5,436 nucleotides of DNA from Candidatus Altimarinota bacterium (GTDB lineage: Bacteria; Patescibacteriota; Gracilibacteria; BD1-5; UBA2023), in contig DNKW01000037.1 of assembly GCA_003488655.1 (NCBI GenBank), positions 1 through 5,436 of the forward strand, read 5' to 3'. The notes below the pieces were generated by a model, which worked only from the letters and a program-made list of their open reading frames with translations, did not search any database and was not told the DNA's origin. A program made the position numbers and the translations under genes. Shown in pieces: positions 1 through 5,436 of the stretch (the first letter of the stretch is position 1; each line of letters starts with the position of its first letter).

Positions 1-857
1 GTCGTCGTCTCGTTTTTGGAAATCTTGGCGAGGTCAATTTCGTCGTCTTTTGCCTTTTCCTCTTTACAGAATCCGACAGAACCGTATTCGATTTTGAGTT
101 TTTCCGCCGTATCGATGGATACGCGAGCTCCGAGAGCGATGTCGGAAGTGACGTGTTCTCCTCCGATAGGTATAACCGCTGCAAATATAAGAGAACCTTC
201 CTCAAATACTGCGACATCCGTCGTACTGGCTCCGATATCTATACATACCACTCCAAGCTCTTTTTGTCTCTTCGAGAGGACTGCTTCCGGCGCTGAGAGG
301 ACATTCGGATAGATATCGAGAATATCCACCCCGACATCATATATGCCTTTTTTGATATTCGAGAGAATATTACTGGATATACAGAATATATGACTCCGAA
401 CTTCGAGCTTCTTGGCAGACATTCCAACAGGGTTCTTTACCCCTGATTCCATATCAAGCATGAAAGATTCAGGTATGACCTTGAGAACGACTTTATTCAT
501 AAGATCCACGCCGTTTTGGCTCATATCAAGCACTCGATTGACATCCTCGTTGCTCACTTCTCCGTGCGGAACGGAAATGATACCATTATTGGTAACCACT
601 TCGATATTGGTTCCGGAAAGAGAGAGGTAGATTGCAGAAACCTGCTCCCCAGTCATACGCTCTGCCTCCGAGAGAGAGTCGTCGATGTTCTTTTTGAACT
701 CGTCCATATCGATGATATTTCCTTTGCGGATACCGTTCGATTTGGCGATACCCACTCCGAGAACACGGAGCTTCTTATCTTCAGTAAATGTAGCGATAAC
801 AGTTTTGATCTTTGCTGTTCCTATATCTATGGCGGTAAATACTTCTCCGGATACCAT
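1..857 (-). CDS. ftsA: Cell division protein FtsA, N-terminal 285 residues (3' end outside window)
   Basis: FtsA is an actin-fold ATPase that tethers FtsZ filaments to the inner face of the membrane and recruits later divisome proteins. The reading frame is open from ATG at 857-855 to the window edge, giving 285 codons plus two bases. FtsA proteins are usually about 400-430 residues, so roughly the last third is missing, including the C-terminal amphipathic membrane helix. Visible motifs: the phosphate-1 segment FTAIDIGTAKIKTVIA (residues 7-22, D11 and G13), the family-typical GIRKGNIIDMDEF, the 1C subdomain region (about 70-165), and the phosphate-2 segment CIDIGASTTDVAVFE (D207, G209, D214). 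These are followed by GGEHVTSDIALGARVSIDTAEKLK, matching the FtsA consensus around the nucleotide site. No other ATG lies in frame just upstream and there is no Shine-Dalgarno sequence. It is divergent from tig; ftsZ often follows ftsA but would lie beyond position 1. MreB and Hsp70 relatives share the fold but not the 1C/AE-LK pattern. Confidence 0.95.
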   Translation of the reverse strand, partial: MVSGEVFTAIDIGTAKIKTVIATFTEDKKLRVLGVGIAKSNGIRKGNIIDMDEFKKNIDDSLSEAERMTGEQVSAIYLSLSGTNIEVVTNNGIISVPHGEVSNEDVNRVLDMSQNGVDLMNKVVLKVIPESFMLDMESGVKNPVGMSAKKLEVRSHIFCISSNILSNIKKGIYDVGVDILDIYPNVLSAPEAVLSKRQKELGVVCIDIGASTTDVAVFEEGSLIFAAVIPIGGEHVTSDIALGARVSIDTAEKLKIEYGSVGFCKEEKAKDDEIDLAKISKNETT

Positions 858-911
858 ATGTAGTGAGTGATTAGCGGGAAAATAAAAGTGGTGTATAAAA
901 ATTGTATTCAA

Positions 912-937
912 GAAAGTCCTTTATCTAAAGGCTTTTC
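912..937. promoter_or_regulatory. Hairpin in the ftsA leader
   Basis: CCTTTA (918-923) and TAAAGG (926-931) are perfect inverted repeats around TC. Beyond them AAAG (913-916) can pair with CTTT (932-935) if T917 is bulged, giving about ten base pairs. It lies downstream of the strong minus-strand promoter, so it would be transcribed as part of the ftsA 5' leader. It is A/T-rich and no gene ends here, so it does not look like a gene-end terminator. It could be a leader regulatory structure, an operator-like dyad, or chance. Confidence 0.35.
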
Positions 938-967
938 CATAGAAAGGATAACCCCTTAACACGACAT

Positions 968-995
968 ATTATATGACGGAAGCGCTATTTTTCAA
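968..995 (-). promoter_or_regulatory. Near-consensus sigma70-type promoter for ftsA
   Basis: On the minus strand TTGAAA (995-990) and TATAAT (973-968) are separated by 16 bases, matching 11 of 12 consensus positions. The 20 or so bases upstream of the -35 (997-1017) are almost all A/T, as in an UP element. Transcription would start near 961 and give a leader of roughly 100 nt before the ftsA ATG. The assignment rests on consensus match and orientation only. A weaker alternative, TTTAGA-17-TACAAT, lies closer to the gene at 929-901. Confidence 0.6.
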
Positions 996-1113
996 ATGGA
1001 AATAAAAAATAAAATTTCGCTCCTCCTTTTCCTCTTTTCTGAAGAGTTTTCAGAGCAGTCATATCGTAATTTGCATAGGCTCTGTTACAAGGTATATTTT
1101 ATTGTATTTTTAT

Positions 1114-1141
1114 TTGTCTTTTCTCTCGTTTTCCATACAAT
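1114..1141 (+). promoter_or_regulatory. Candidate tig promoter
   Basis: TTGTCT (1114-1119) and TACAAT (1136-1141) are spaced by 16 bases, matching 4/6 and 5/6 of the sigma70 consensus. The predicted start near 1148 would leave a leader of about 28 nt before ATG 1176. A second candidate is TTGCAT (1071-1076) with TATATT (1093-1098), also 16 bases apart. In such A/T-rich DNA partial matches are expected by chance, so this is suggestive only, but both candidates favour translation from 1176 rather than 996. Confidence 0.4.
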
Positions 1142-1175
1142 AACGCCACTTTTACTTAATAAAACATACATTTTT

Positions 1176-2504
1176 ATGCAAAGCAGTTCCAAAAAACTCA
1201 ATGCCTACACGGTAGAGCTTACCATCAAAGAAAACACCAAAGAGTTCGAAAAAGCCCGAGCGGAAACTATTGATTCCATCCGGAACAATGCGAGCATCAA
1301 GGGGTTCCGTAAAGGAGCTCATATTCCCGAGGAAGTGATTGTAAAAGAATACGGAGAGGATATGATTCGAGAACGAACGGTCAATACACTCCTCGATAAA
1401 ATCTATCATAAAGCCCTTCAGAAAGAGGGAATTGTCCCTGTTTCAGCAGGTGCGGTAAAATCAGTGGTATCGGAGTCGCCGCTCGAGGTCATTCTCGATG
1501 TCGAAGTACTTCCGGAAGCCATTATCGACGAGAAGAAGATGAAGAAGATTACCATCAAGAAAACAGAAGTGAAAACCGAGGAGGATGAAGTAACCTCGAC
1601 CATTACAGAAATCGAGAAACGATTTACTCACTATCATGATGCCGGAGCACAGAGCGAGGACGGATTCGACGCTTCAGCGGTTGCCATCGAGAAAGGAGAC
1701 CGTGTAACCATCGATACTCAGGGGTTCGATAAGCATGGCGGAAAAGCAATCCCGGAAACGAAGGTTGCAGCGTTTCCTCTTGTTATCGGTTCGGGGTCGT
1801 TCATTCCAGGATTTGAGGACAAGATGCTCGGAAAGAAAGTGGGTGAAGTCGTGGAATTCGATATCACTTTCCCGGCAGATTACCATTCTCCAGAGTTCAA
1901 GAATCGTAAAGTGTTCTTTATGACGACGGTATTCCGAATCGAGAAAGCTCACGGACCGGAATGGACTCCGGAATTCATCGAGAAACTTCGTGGAGTGAAA
2001 ACTGATTTCGAGGGATTCAAAGAAGTGCTTCGCAAGGAAATTCAAGCGGAAAAAGAGTATCAGGCTCGAGCAAAAGACGAACATAATCTCCTCACCGAAC
2101 TTATGGCGATCACCGAACTCGAAGTGGGGCCATCTCTCATCCAGAGCGAGATAGACCGGGTATTTTCTGAACAGAAACACAATATCGAGTCTCAGGGATA
2201 TCCTATGAAGGATTATCTTTCCCACGCGAAAAAAGACGAGGATTCGTACAAAGAAGAAGTCGTGAAACCGGAAGCGGTTCGTCGAGCGAAAGCGGAACTC
2301 ATCCTCAAGCGTGTTCGGGAAATTCTCAATATCGAGGCAACAGAAGAGGAAATAAAAGAGGAGGTGGAGAAAGTAATTGCCCAGTATTCAAGCGACAAAG
2401 TCGTAGACCGACTCCGAGCGAAACTCATTCCAGGAGATGATTACTATGAGGATATCAAGAATCGGGTGACGTACAGGAAAGTGGTTGATTCCTTCTTCGC
2501 ATAG
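1176..2504 (+). CDS. tig: Trigger factor, ribosome-associated chaperone and prolyl isomerase
   Basis: Trigger factor docks at the ribosomal exit tunnel beside L23, shields nascent chains in the cytoplasm and catalyses peptidyl-prolyl cis-trans isomerisation. The 442-residue product is close to the family norm (E. coli about 432). Order of domains: N-terminal ribosome-binding domain (about 1-150) with the signature GFRKGAHIP at 43-51; FKBP-type domain (about 172-258) from GDRVTID through IGSGSFIPGFEDKMLGKKVGE to TTVFRIEKA; then a helical, charged C-terminal chaperone region ending FFA, stop TAG. The signature departs slightly from the usual GFRxGKxP: it seems to have one extra residue and lacks the lysine after the second glycine. 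I chose ATG 1176 because homology begins here (YTVELTIKENTKEFEKA); the frame stays open to an ATG at 996, but that part is A/T-rich and hydrophobic. No Shine-Dalgarno sequence precedes the start. It is followed in the same direction by secA, a partner in protein targeting. Confidence 0.96.
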   Translation: MQSSSKKLNAYTVELTIKENTKEFEKARAETIDSIRNNASIKGFRKGAHIPEEVIVKEYGEDMIRERTVNTLLDKIYHKALQKEGIVPVSAGAVKSVVSESPLEVILDVEVLPEAIIDEKKMKKITIKKTEVKTEEDEVTSTITEIEKRFTHYHDAGAQSEDGFDASAVAIEKGDRVTIDTQGFDKHGGKAIPETKVAAFPLVIGSGSFIPGFEDKMLGKKVGEVVEFDITFPADYHSPEFKNRKVFFMTTVFRIEKAHGPEWTPEFIEKLRGVKTDFEGFKEVLRKEIQAEKEYQARAKDEHNLLTELMAITELEVGPSLIQSEIDRVFSEQKHNIESQGYPMKDYLSHAKKDEDSYKEEVVKPEAVRRAKAELILKRVREILNIEATEEEIKEEVEKVIAQYSSDKVVDRLRAKLIPGDDYYEDIKNRVTYRKVVDSFFA

Positions 2505-2538
2505 GGAAATTTGAAATAACTTCAATCTTCGCGTTCAA

Positions 2539-2567
2539 ACTGTACGCTTCCTCGTTCATCGTACAGT
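2539..2567. repeat. Inner hairpin A of the intergenic element
   Basis: ACTGTACG (2539-2546) and CGTACAGT (2560-2567) form a perfect 8-bp stem around a 13-base pyrimidine-rich loop. Its core GTACG/CGTAC is shared with the adjacent hairpin B. It partly competes with the innermost outer-stem pairs (2537-2541 with 2590-2594). Confidence 0.55.
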
Positions 2568-2588
2568 CGTACGCCTCACTACGGTACG
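2568..2588. repeat. Inner hairpin B of the intergenic element
   Basis: CGTAC (2568-2572) and GTACG (2584-2588) form a 5-bp stem around an 11-base loop, directly abutting hairpin A. The stem uses the same GTAC core as A, so GTAC occurs four times between 2542 and 2587. Together with the outer stem this gives a three-way-junction-like fold. The stem is short on its own; the case rests on the nested arrangement. Confidence 0.4.
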
Positions 2589-2641
2589 TAGTTTTCACAC
2601 GAATATTATCGTTCTTTCAAATTTCTGGAGAGTTTAATATT

Positions 2642-2670
2642 TCCGAAGAAGTAAATACTGGCTCTATATT
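2642..2670 (+). promoter_or_regulatory. Weak candidate promoter and A/T-rich leader of secA
   Basis: TATATT (2665-2670) matches 5/6 of a -10 box, but the sequence 16-18 bases upstream (around 2642-2647) is a poor -35. If used, the leader before ATG 2687 would be only about 10 nt. Read-through from tig across the inverted-repeat element is an equally plausible source of secA message. No Shine-Dalgarno sequence lies in 2670-2686. Confidence 0.2.
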
Positions 2671-2686
2671 AAAATAATTCTAAAAC

Positions 2687-5436
2687 ATGATCAACACTCT
2701 CATCACAAAAATCTTCGGAGACCCTTCCGAGAAACGAGTCAAGAACTATGCTCGCGACCTCGAAGCAATCAAGGTCATTGAAGCGAAACTTCAGACCGAA
2801 ATTACTTCTCTTGAACTCGTACAATCAAAAACTCGCGATTTCATGGCGAGGTTTGAAGGACTGGATTACCGGAAGGACGAAGACTATCAACAGATTCGAT
2901 CCATCCTCAATGAGATCAAATTCGAAGCGTTCGCGACGCATCGAATCGCTTGCCGACTCATTTCCGGACAGACATTTGAACTTTCTGAAGGTCATAGTGT
3001 CGAGTGGAATATGATTCCGTACGATGTTCAGTTGGTCGGTGCCCTCGCACTTCACGATGGTTCCATCTCCGAGATGCGGACGGGGGAAGGAAAGACGCTC
3101 GTTGCAACCATTGCGGCGTACCTCAATGCGCTTGCCGGACTTCCAGTCCACGTCGTAACGGTCAATGACTACCTCGCGAAACGAGACGCTTCGGAGATGG
3201 GGATTATTTACAAATCCCTTGGACTCACTGTCGGGGTGATCGTTCATAATCAGCAACCGAGCGAGAAACAGGGACAGTACCGATGTAATGTCGTGTATGC
3301 GACGAACAACGAACTCGGATTTGATTATCTTCGCGACAATATGGCTCCGACTTTGGAGCGTCGTGCGATGGGACCACTCTTTTTCGCGATTATCGATGAG
3401 GTGGATTCCATCCTCATAGACGAGGCACGTACTCCGCTCATCATCTCCGCTCCGGATAGCGAACCGACGAGCAAATATATGAAATTCGCTCAAATAGCGA
3501 AGAAGCTCGAAAATATGAAACACTACAAGGTGGATGAGAAGATGAAGACTGCAAGTCTGACTGAAGAGGGGATTATGGAGATCGAGCGTATCCTTGGAAT
3601 AGACAATATCTATGTCTCCGCCCATTATAATGATCTTCATCACATAGAAAATGCCCTCAAAGCCGAAACAGTGTACAAGAAAGACGTAGATTATCTCAAT
3701 CGAAATGACGAGATTCTGATAATCGACGAGCATACGGGGCGGGTTCTTTCCGGACGACGGTATTCCGATGGGCTTCATCAGGCCATCGAGGCCAAGGAAG
3801 GTGCGACGATTCAGCAGGAATCCCGCACTTTGGCTTCCATTACGTTCCAGAACTATTTCCGTCTCTACCGGAAGCTTGCGGGGATGACTGGAACCGCAAA
3901 AACCGAAGAAGAGGAATTCTATAAGATCTATCGACTCGAGGTTCTCCCAATCCCGACGAATCGGCCGATGATTCGGGATGATCGATCCGATCTCCTTTTC
4001 AAGAACGAAACAGGAAAGTTTGCATATGTCGTGAAGCTTATCAAAGCCTTTCATGAAGCGGGGCAACCGGTTCTCGTAGGAACGGTTTCCGTTGTGAAAT
4101 CCGAGTATTTGAGCGACCTTCTCACGAAAGAGGGGATTCCTCATAAAGTGCTCAACGCCAAACAGGATGCCAATGAAGCGGAGATTATCGGGGCTGCAGG
4201 GCAGTTCGGATCGGTGACGATCGCGACCAATATGGCGGGACGAGGAACCGATATTAAGGTATCGGATGAAGTGCGAAAACTCTCAGCGGAGATAACTGTC
4301 GAGGGACAGATGTATAAGCTCGGAGGACTCGCGGTCATCGGAACGGAAAAACACGAAACCCGCCGTATCGACAATCAGCTCCGAGGGCGTTCGGGACGCC
4401 AGGGAGATCCGGGACTTTCTCAGTTTATGGTGAGTCCGCAGGACGACATTATGCGTATATTCGGAGGAGACAAGCTCTTCTCGATTTTCAATGCGCCAAT
4501 GTTCGCATCTATTCCGGATCACGAACCACTCCTCGAATCGGGGATGCTCACAAAACGCATCGACGGAGTTCAGAAACAGGTCGAGGGACGGAACTTCGAT
4601 GTCCGAAAACACATTCTTGAGTACGACGATGTCCTGAATCAACACCGTCTCGTCATCTATGGACGACGCAATAAGATTCTCGAACAAGGGGATATTCATG
4701 AGGATATCACCCTGATGGTTCGTGATCAGGCGGGAGCTTTTGTCGAAGGGATTCTCTACTCCGACGACAAGTACGAATGGGATTTCGATCACCTTGTCGC
4801 CGAAACCAATATTTTCGCGGGAAAAGATGTTCTCCGAATAGAAGATATCACTGATACGGAGGATAAAGAAGCGATAAAAGAAATGATAGCGGATAAATTT
4901 GTTGCAAATATCGAGGCAATTCGTGCGAGCGGGAAAACTGAGGATTTCGCGGACTTCGAGAGAAAACTTACATTGCAATCTATCGACGAACTTTGGATGC
5001 AGCACATCGATACGATGGCACACCTGCGGGAAGAAGTGGCATTCGAGGGGTATGCTCAGAAAAATCCATTGATTGTCTATAAAGAACGGGCATTCGATAA
5101 ATTCGTAGCGCTTCTCGGGGAAATCGGATTCAAAGTGACCAAAGGTCTTCTCACTGCTTCGCCTCATCAACAGATAGAGCGAATCGAGCTTGATGAGAAA
5201 ACACTTCAAGCACTTCTTCAGACTCCTGAGAGCGAGCTCAAAAATCTCAATATCAACAATCTTCTCTCTGATGCGATGGTTCAAAAATTCGGACCTCCGG
5301 GAAAGGAACAGGAAGGGGTACGGGTGTACCGAGCGGATAGTAAGCCAGAATTATCAGTAGAATACAAAAATGTCGGAAGAAATGATCTGTGTCCCTGCGG
5401 AAGCGGGAAGAAATTCAAACAGTGTCATGGGAAATA
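2687..5436 (+). CDS. secA: Preprotein translocase ATPase SecA (stop codon cut by window edge)
   Basis: SecA is the motor ATPase that pushes unfolded preproteins through the SecYEG channel at the cytoplasmic membrane. 916 codons are present; the window ends on TA, presumably the first two bases of TAA or TAG. Motifs in order: Q-motif region DVQLVGALALHDG, Walker A MRTGEGKT (130-137), VNDYLAKRDA, TNNELGFDYLRDNM, Walker B DEVDSILIDEAR (237-248), the preprotein-crosslinking domain (about 250-340), IIDEHTGR (D347), AGMTGTAKTEEEEF, NMAGRGTDIK (M516-K524), GTEKHETRRIDNQLRGRSGRQGDPG (552-576, arginine fingers), helical scaffold LEYDDVLNQHR (from about 644), ELWMQHIDTMAHLRE (from 768), and SEC-C tail with C902, C904, C913, H914, which binds zinc and in other bacteria SecB or phospholipid. 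The crosslinking domain looks short, as in the Gram-positive form, judged from memory. ATG 2687 fits the usual N-terminus; no Shine-Dalgarno. It lies 182 bases after tig on the same strand. Confidence 0.97.
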   Translation, partial: MINTLITKIFGDPSEKRVKNYARDLEAIKVIEAKLQTEITSLELVQSKTRDFMARFEGLDYRKDEDYQQIRSILNEIKFEAFATHRIACRLISGQTFELSEGHSVEWNMIPYDVQLVGALALHDGSISEMRTGEGKTLVATIAAYLNALAGLPVHVVTVNDYLAKRDASEMGIIYKSLGLTVGVIVHNQQPSEKQGQYRCNVVYATNNELGFDYLRDNMAPTLERRAMGPLFFAIIDEVDSILIDEARTPLIISAPDSEPTSKYMKFAQIAKKLENMKHYKVDEKMKTASLTEEGIMEIERILGIDNIYVSAHYNDLHHIENALKAETVYKKDVDYLNRNDEILIIDEHTGRVLSGRRYSDGLHQAIEAKEGATIQQESRTLASITFQNYFRLYRKLAGMTGTAKTEEEEFYKIYRLEVLPIPTNRPMIRDDRSDLLFKNETGKFAYVVKLIKAFHEAGQPVLVGTVSVVKSEYLSDLLTKEGIPHKVLNAKQDANEAEIIGAAGQFGSVTIATNMAGRGTDIKVSDEVRKLSAEITVEGQMYKLGGLAVIGTEKHETRRIDNQLRGRSGRQGDPGLSQFMVSPQDDIMRIFGGDKLFSIFNAPMFASIPDHEPLLESGMLTKRIDGVQKQVEGRNFDVRKHILEYDDVLNQHRLVIYGRRNKILEQGDIHEDITLMVRDQAGAFVEGILYSDDKYEWDFDHLVAETNIFAGKDVLRIEDITDTEDKEAIKEMIADKFVANIEAIRASGKTEDFADFERKLTLQSIDELWMQHIDTMAHLREEVAFEGYAQKNPLIVYKERAFDKFVALLGEIGFKVTKGLLTASPHQQIERIELDEKTLQALLQTPESELKNLNINNLLSDAMVQKFGPPGKEQEGVRVYRADSKPELSVEYKNVGRNDLCPCGSGKKFKQCHGK

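Larger units (their letters stand above)
858..1175. other. Divergent intergenic control region between ftsA and tig
   Basis: This gap of 318 bases separates two divergent starts and I see no convincing gene in it. It is clearly more A/T-rich than the flanking genes. It contains the ftsA promoter and leader hairpin, a pyrimidine-rich run at about 1015-1040, a small inverted repeat (TCTGAA 1038-1043 with TTCAGA 1049-1054, 5-base loop), and the candidate tig promoter. An in-frame open stretch upstream of tig (996-1175) is judged non-coding because its composition (TTT, TTA, ATA-rich) differs from the gene body and it overlaps the candidate tig promoters. Confidence 0.7.
2506..2625. repeat. Nested 120-nt inverted-repeat element between tig and secA
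   Basis: The ends are an 11-bp perfect inverted repeat, GAAATTTGAAA (2506-2516) and TTTCAAATTTC (2615-2625). After one mismatch (2517/2614) the pairing continues for three more bases (AAC 2518-2520 with GTT 2611-2613), so 14 of 15 terminal positions pair. Further inward, 2524-2526 pairs with 2605-2607, 2528-2531 with 2600-2603, 2533-2534 with 2597-2598, and AAACT 2537-2541 with AGTTT 2590-2594. The centre holds two smaller hairpins. The element starts two bases after the tig stop. No T-run follows a G/C-rich stem, so it is not a classic intrinsic terminator. It could be a MITE- or REP-like non-autonomous element, a structured RNA, or an mRNA-stabilising/processing structure. I see no clear flanking target duplication. 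Confidence 0.65.

Noticed and set aside
516..863. Plus-strand open frame opposite ftsA
   Set aside because: The minus strand reads as unambiguous FtsA across this span; the plus-strand product has no recognisable features.
901..929. Second minus-strand promoter candidate for ftsA (TTTAGA-17-TACAAT)
   Set aside because: The -35 matches only 4/6 and overlaps the leader hairpin; the site at 968-995 is much closer to consensus. Kept only as an alternative.
1674..2225. Antisense open frame (183 codons) inside tig
   Set aside because: Also in register with the sense codons of a clearly recognised gene; a by-product of codon bias.
2506..2625. Intrinsic terminator of tig
   Set aside because: The outer stem is A/T-rich and no T-run follows it, and the inner GTAC hairpins also lack a following T-run. 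A factor-dependent role cannot be excluded.
2825..4144. Long antisense open frame (439 codons) inside secA
   Set aside because: It lies in the same codon register as secA, so its length follows from secA avoiding TTA, CTA and TCA codons. The translation resembles no family I recognise.
4283..5284. Second long antisense open frame (333 codons) inside secA
   Set aside because: Same codon-register explanation; it ends exactly at a TCA serine codon of secA. The sense strand carries clear SecA motifs throughout.
1..5436. Possible UGA-to-glycine recoding (as in Gracilibacteria/Absconditabacteria)
   Set aside because: I considered it because of the GGA-rich glycine usage and the CPR-like traits, but there is no in-frame TGA in about 1,640 codons, and standard translation gives intact proteins. 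The window neither needs nor shows recoding.

Overview
This is a bacterial window with three conserved housekeeping genes and two informative intergenic regions. I recognise a 5'-complete, 3'-truncated ftsA on the minus strand (857 down to 1), trigger factor tig on the plus strand (1176-2504), and a nearly complete secA on the plus strand (2687-5436; the last base of its stop codon is cut off by the window edge). FtsA, trigger factor and a SecA with a C-terminal SEC-C zinc motif together make this bacterial rather than archaeal.

The lineage cannot be fixed from this window. Base composition is moderate. Glycine is mostly GGA/GGG, Leu is mostly CTC/CTT, and TTA, CTA and TCA codons are rare. 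None of the three starts has a recognisable Shine-Dalgarno sequence; tig and secA are preceded by A/T-rich leaders. These traits would fit a candidate-phylum (Patescibacteria/CPR-like) genome, but that is a weak inference. About 1,640 sense codons contain no in-frame TGA, so nothing here shows UGA recoding.

Layout: 1-857 encodes the first 285 residues of FtsA, the actin-like membrane tether of the FtsZ ring. Positions 858-1175 form a divergent, A/T-rich control region. It holds a near-consensus minus-strand promoter for ftsA (TTGAAA-16-TATAAT), a hairpin in the ftsA leader, and a plausible plus-strand promoter close to tig. Trigger factor (442 aa from the preferred ATG) has its ribosome-binding, FKBP-type prolyl isomerase and C-terminal chaperone regions. 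Positions 2505-2686 hold a roughly 120-nt nested inverted repeat starting two bases after the tig stop, then a short A/T-rich leader to secA. SecA (916 aa) has all the main motor motifs and the zinc-binding tail.

Trigger factor meets nascent chains at the ribosome and SecA drives secretory proteins through SecYEG, so tig-secA makes a coherent protein-biogenesis pair, divergently arranged from a cell-division gene. The coding content is ordinary. The most unusual item is the structured element between tig and secA, which resembles a small non-autonomous inverted-repeat element or a structured RNA. I found no novel multi-gene system.
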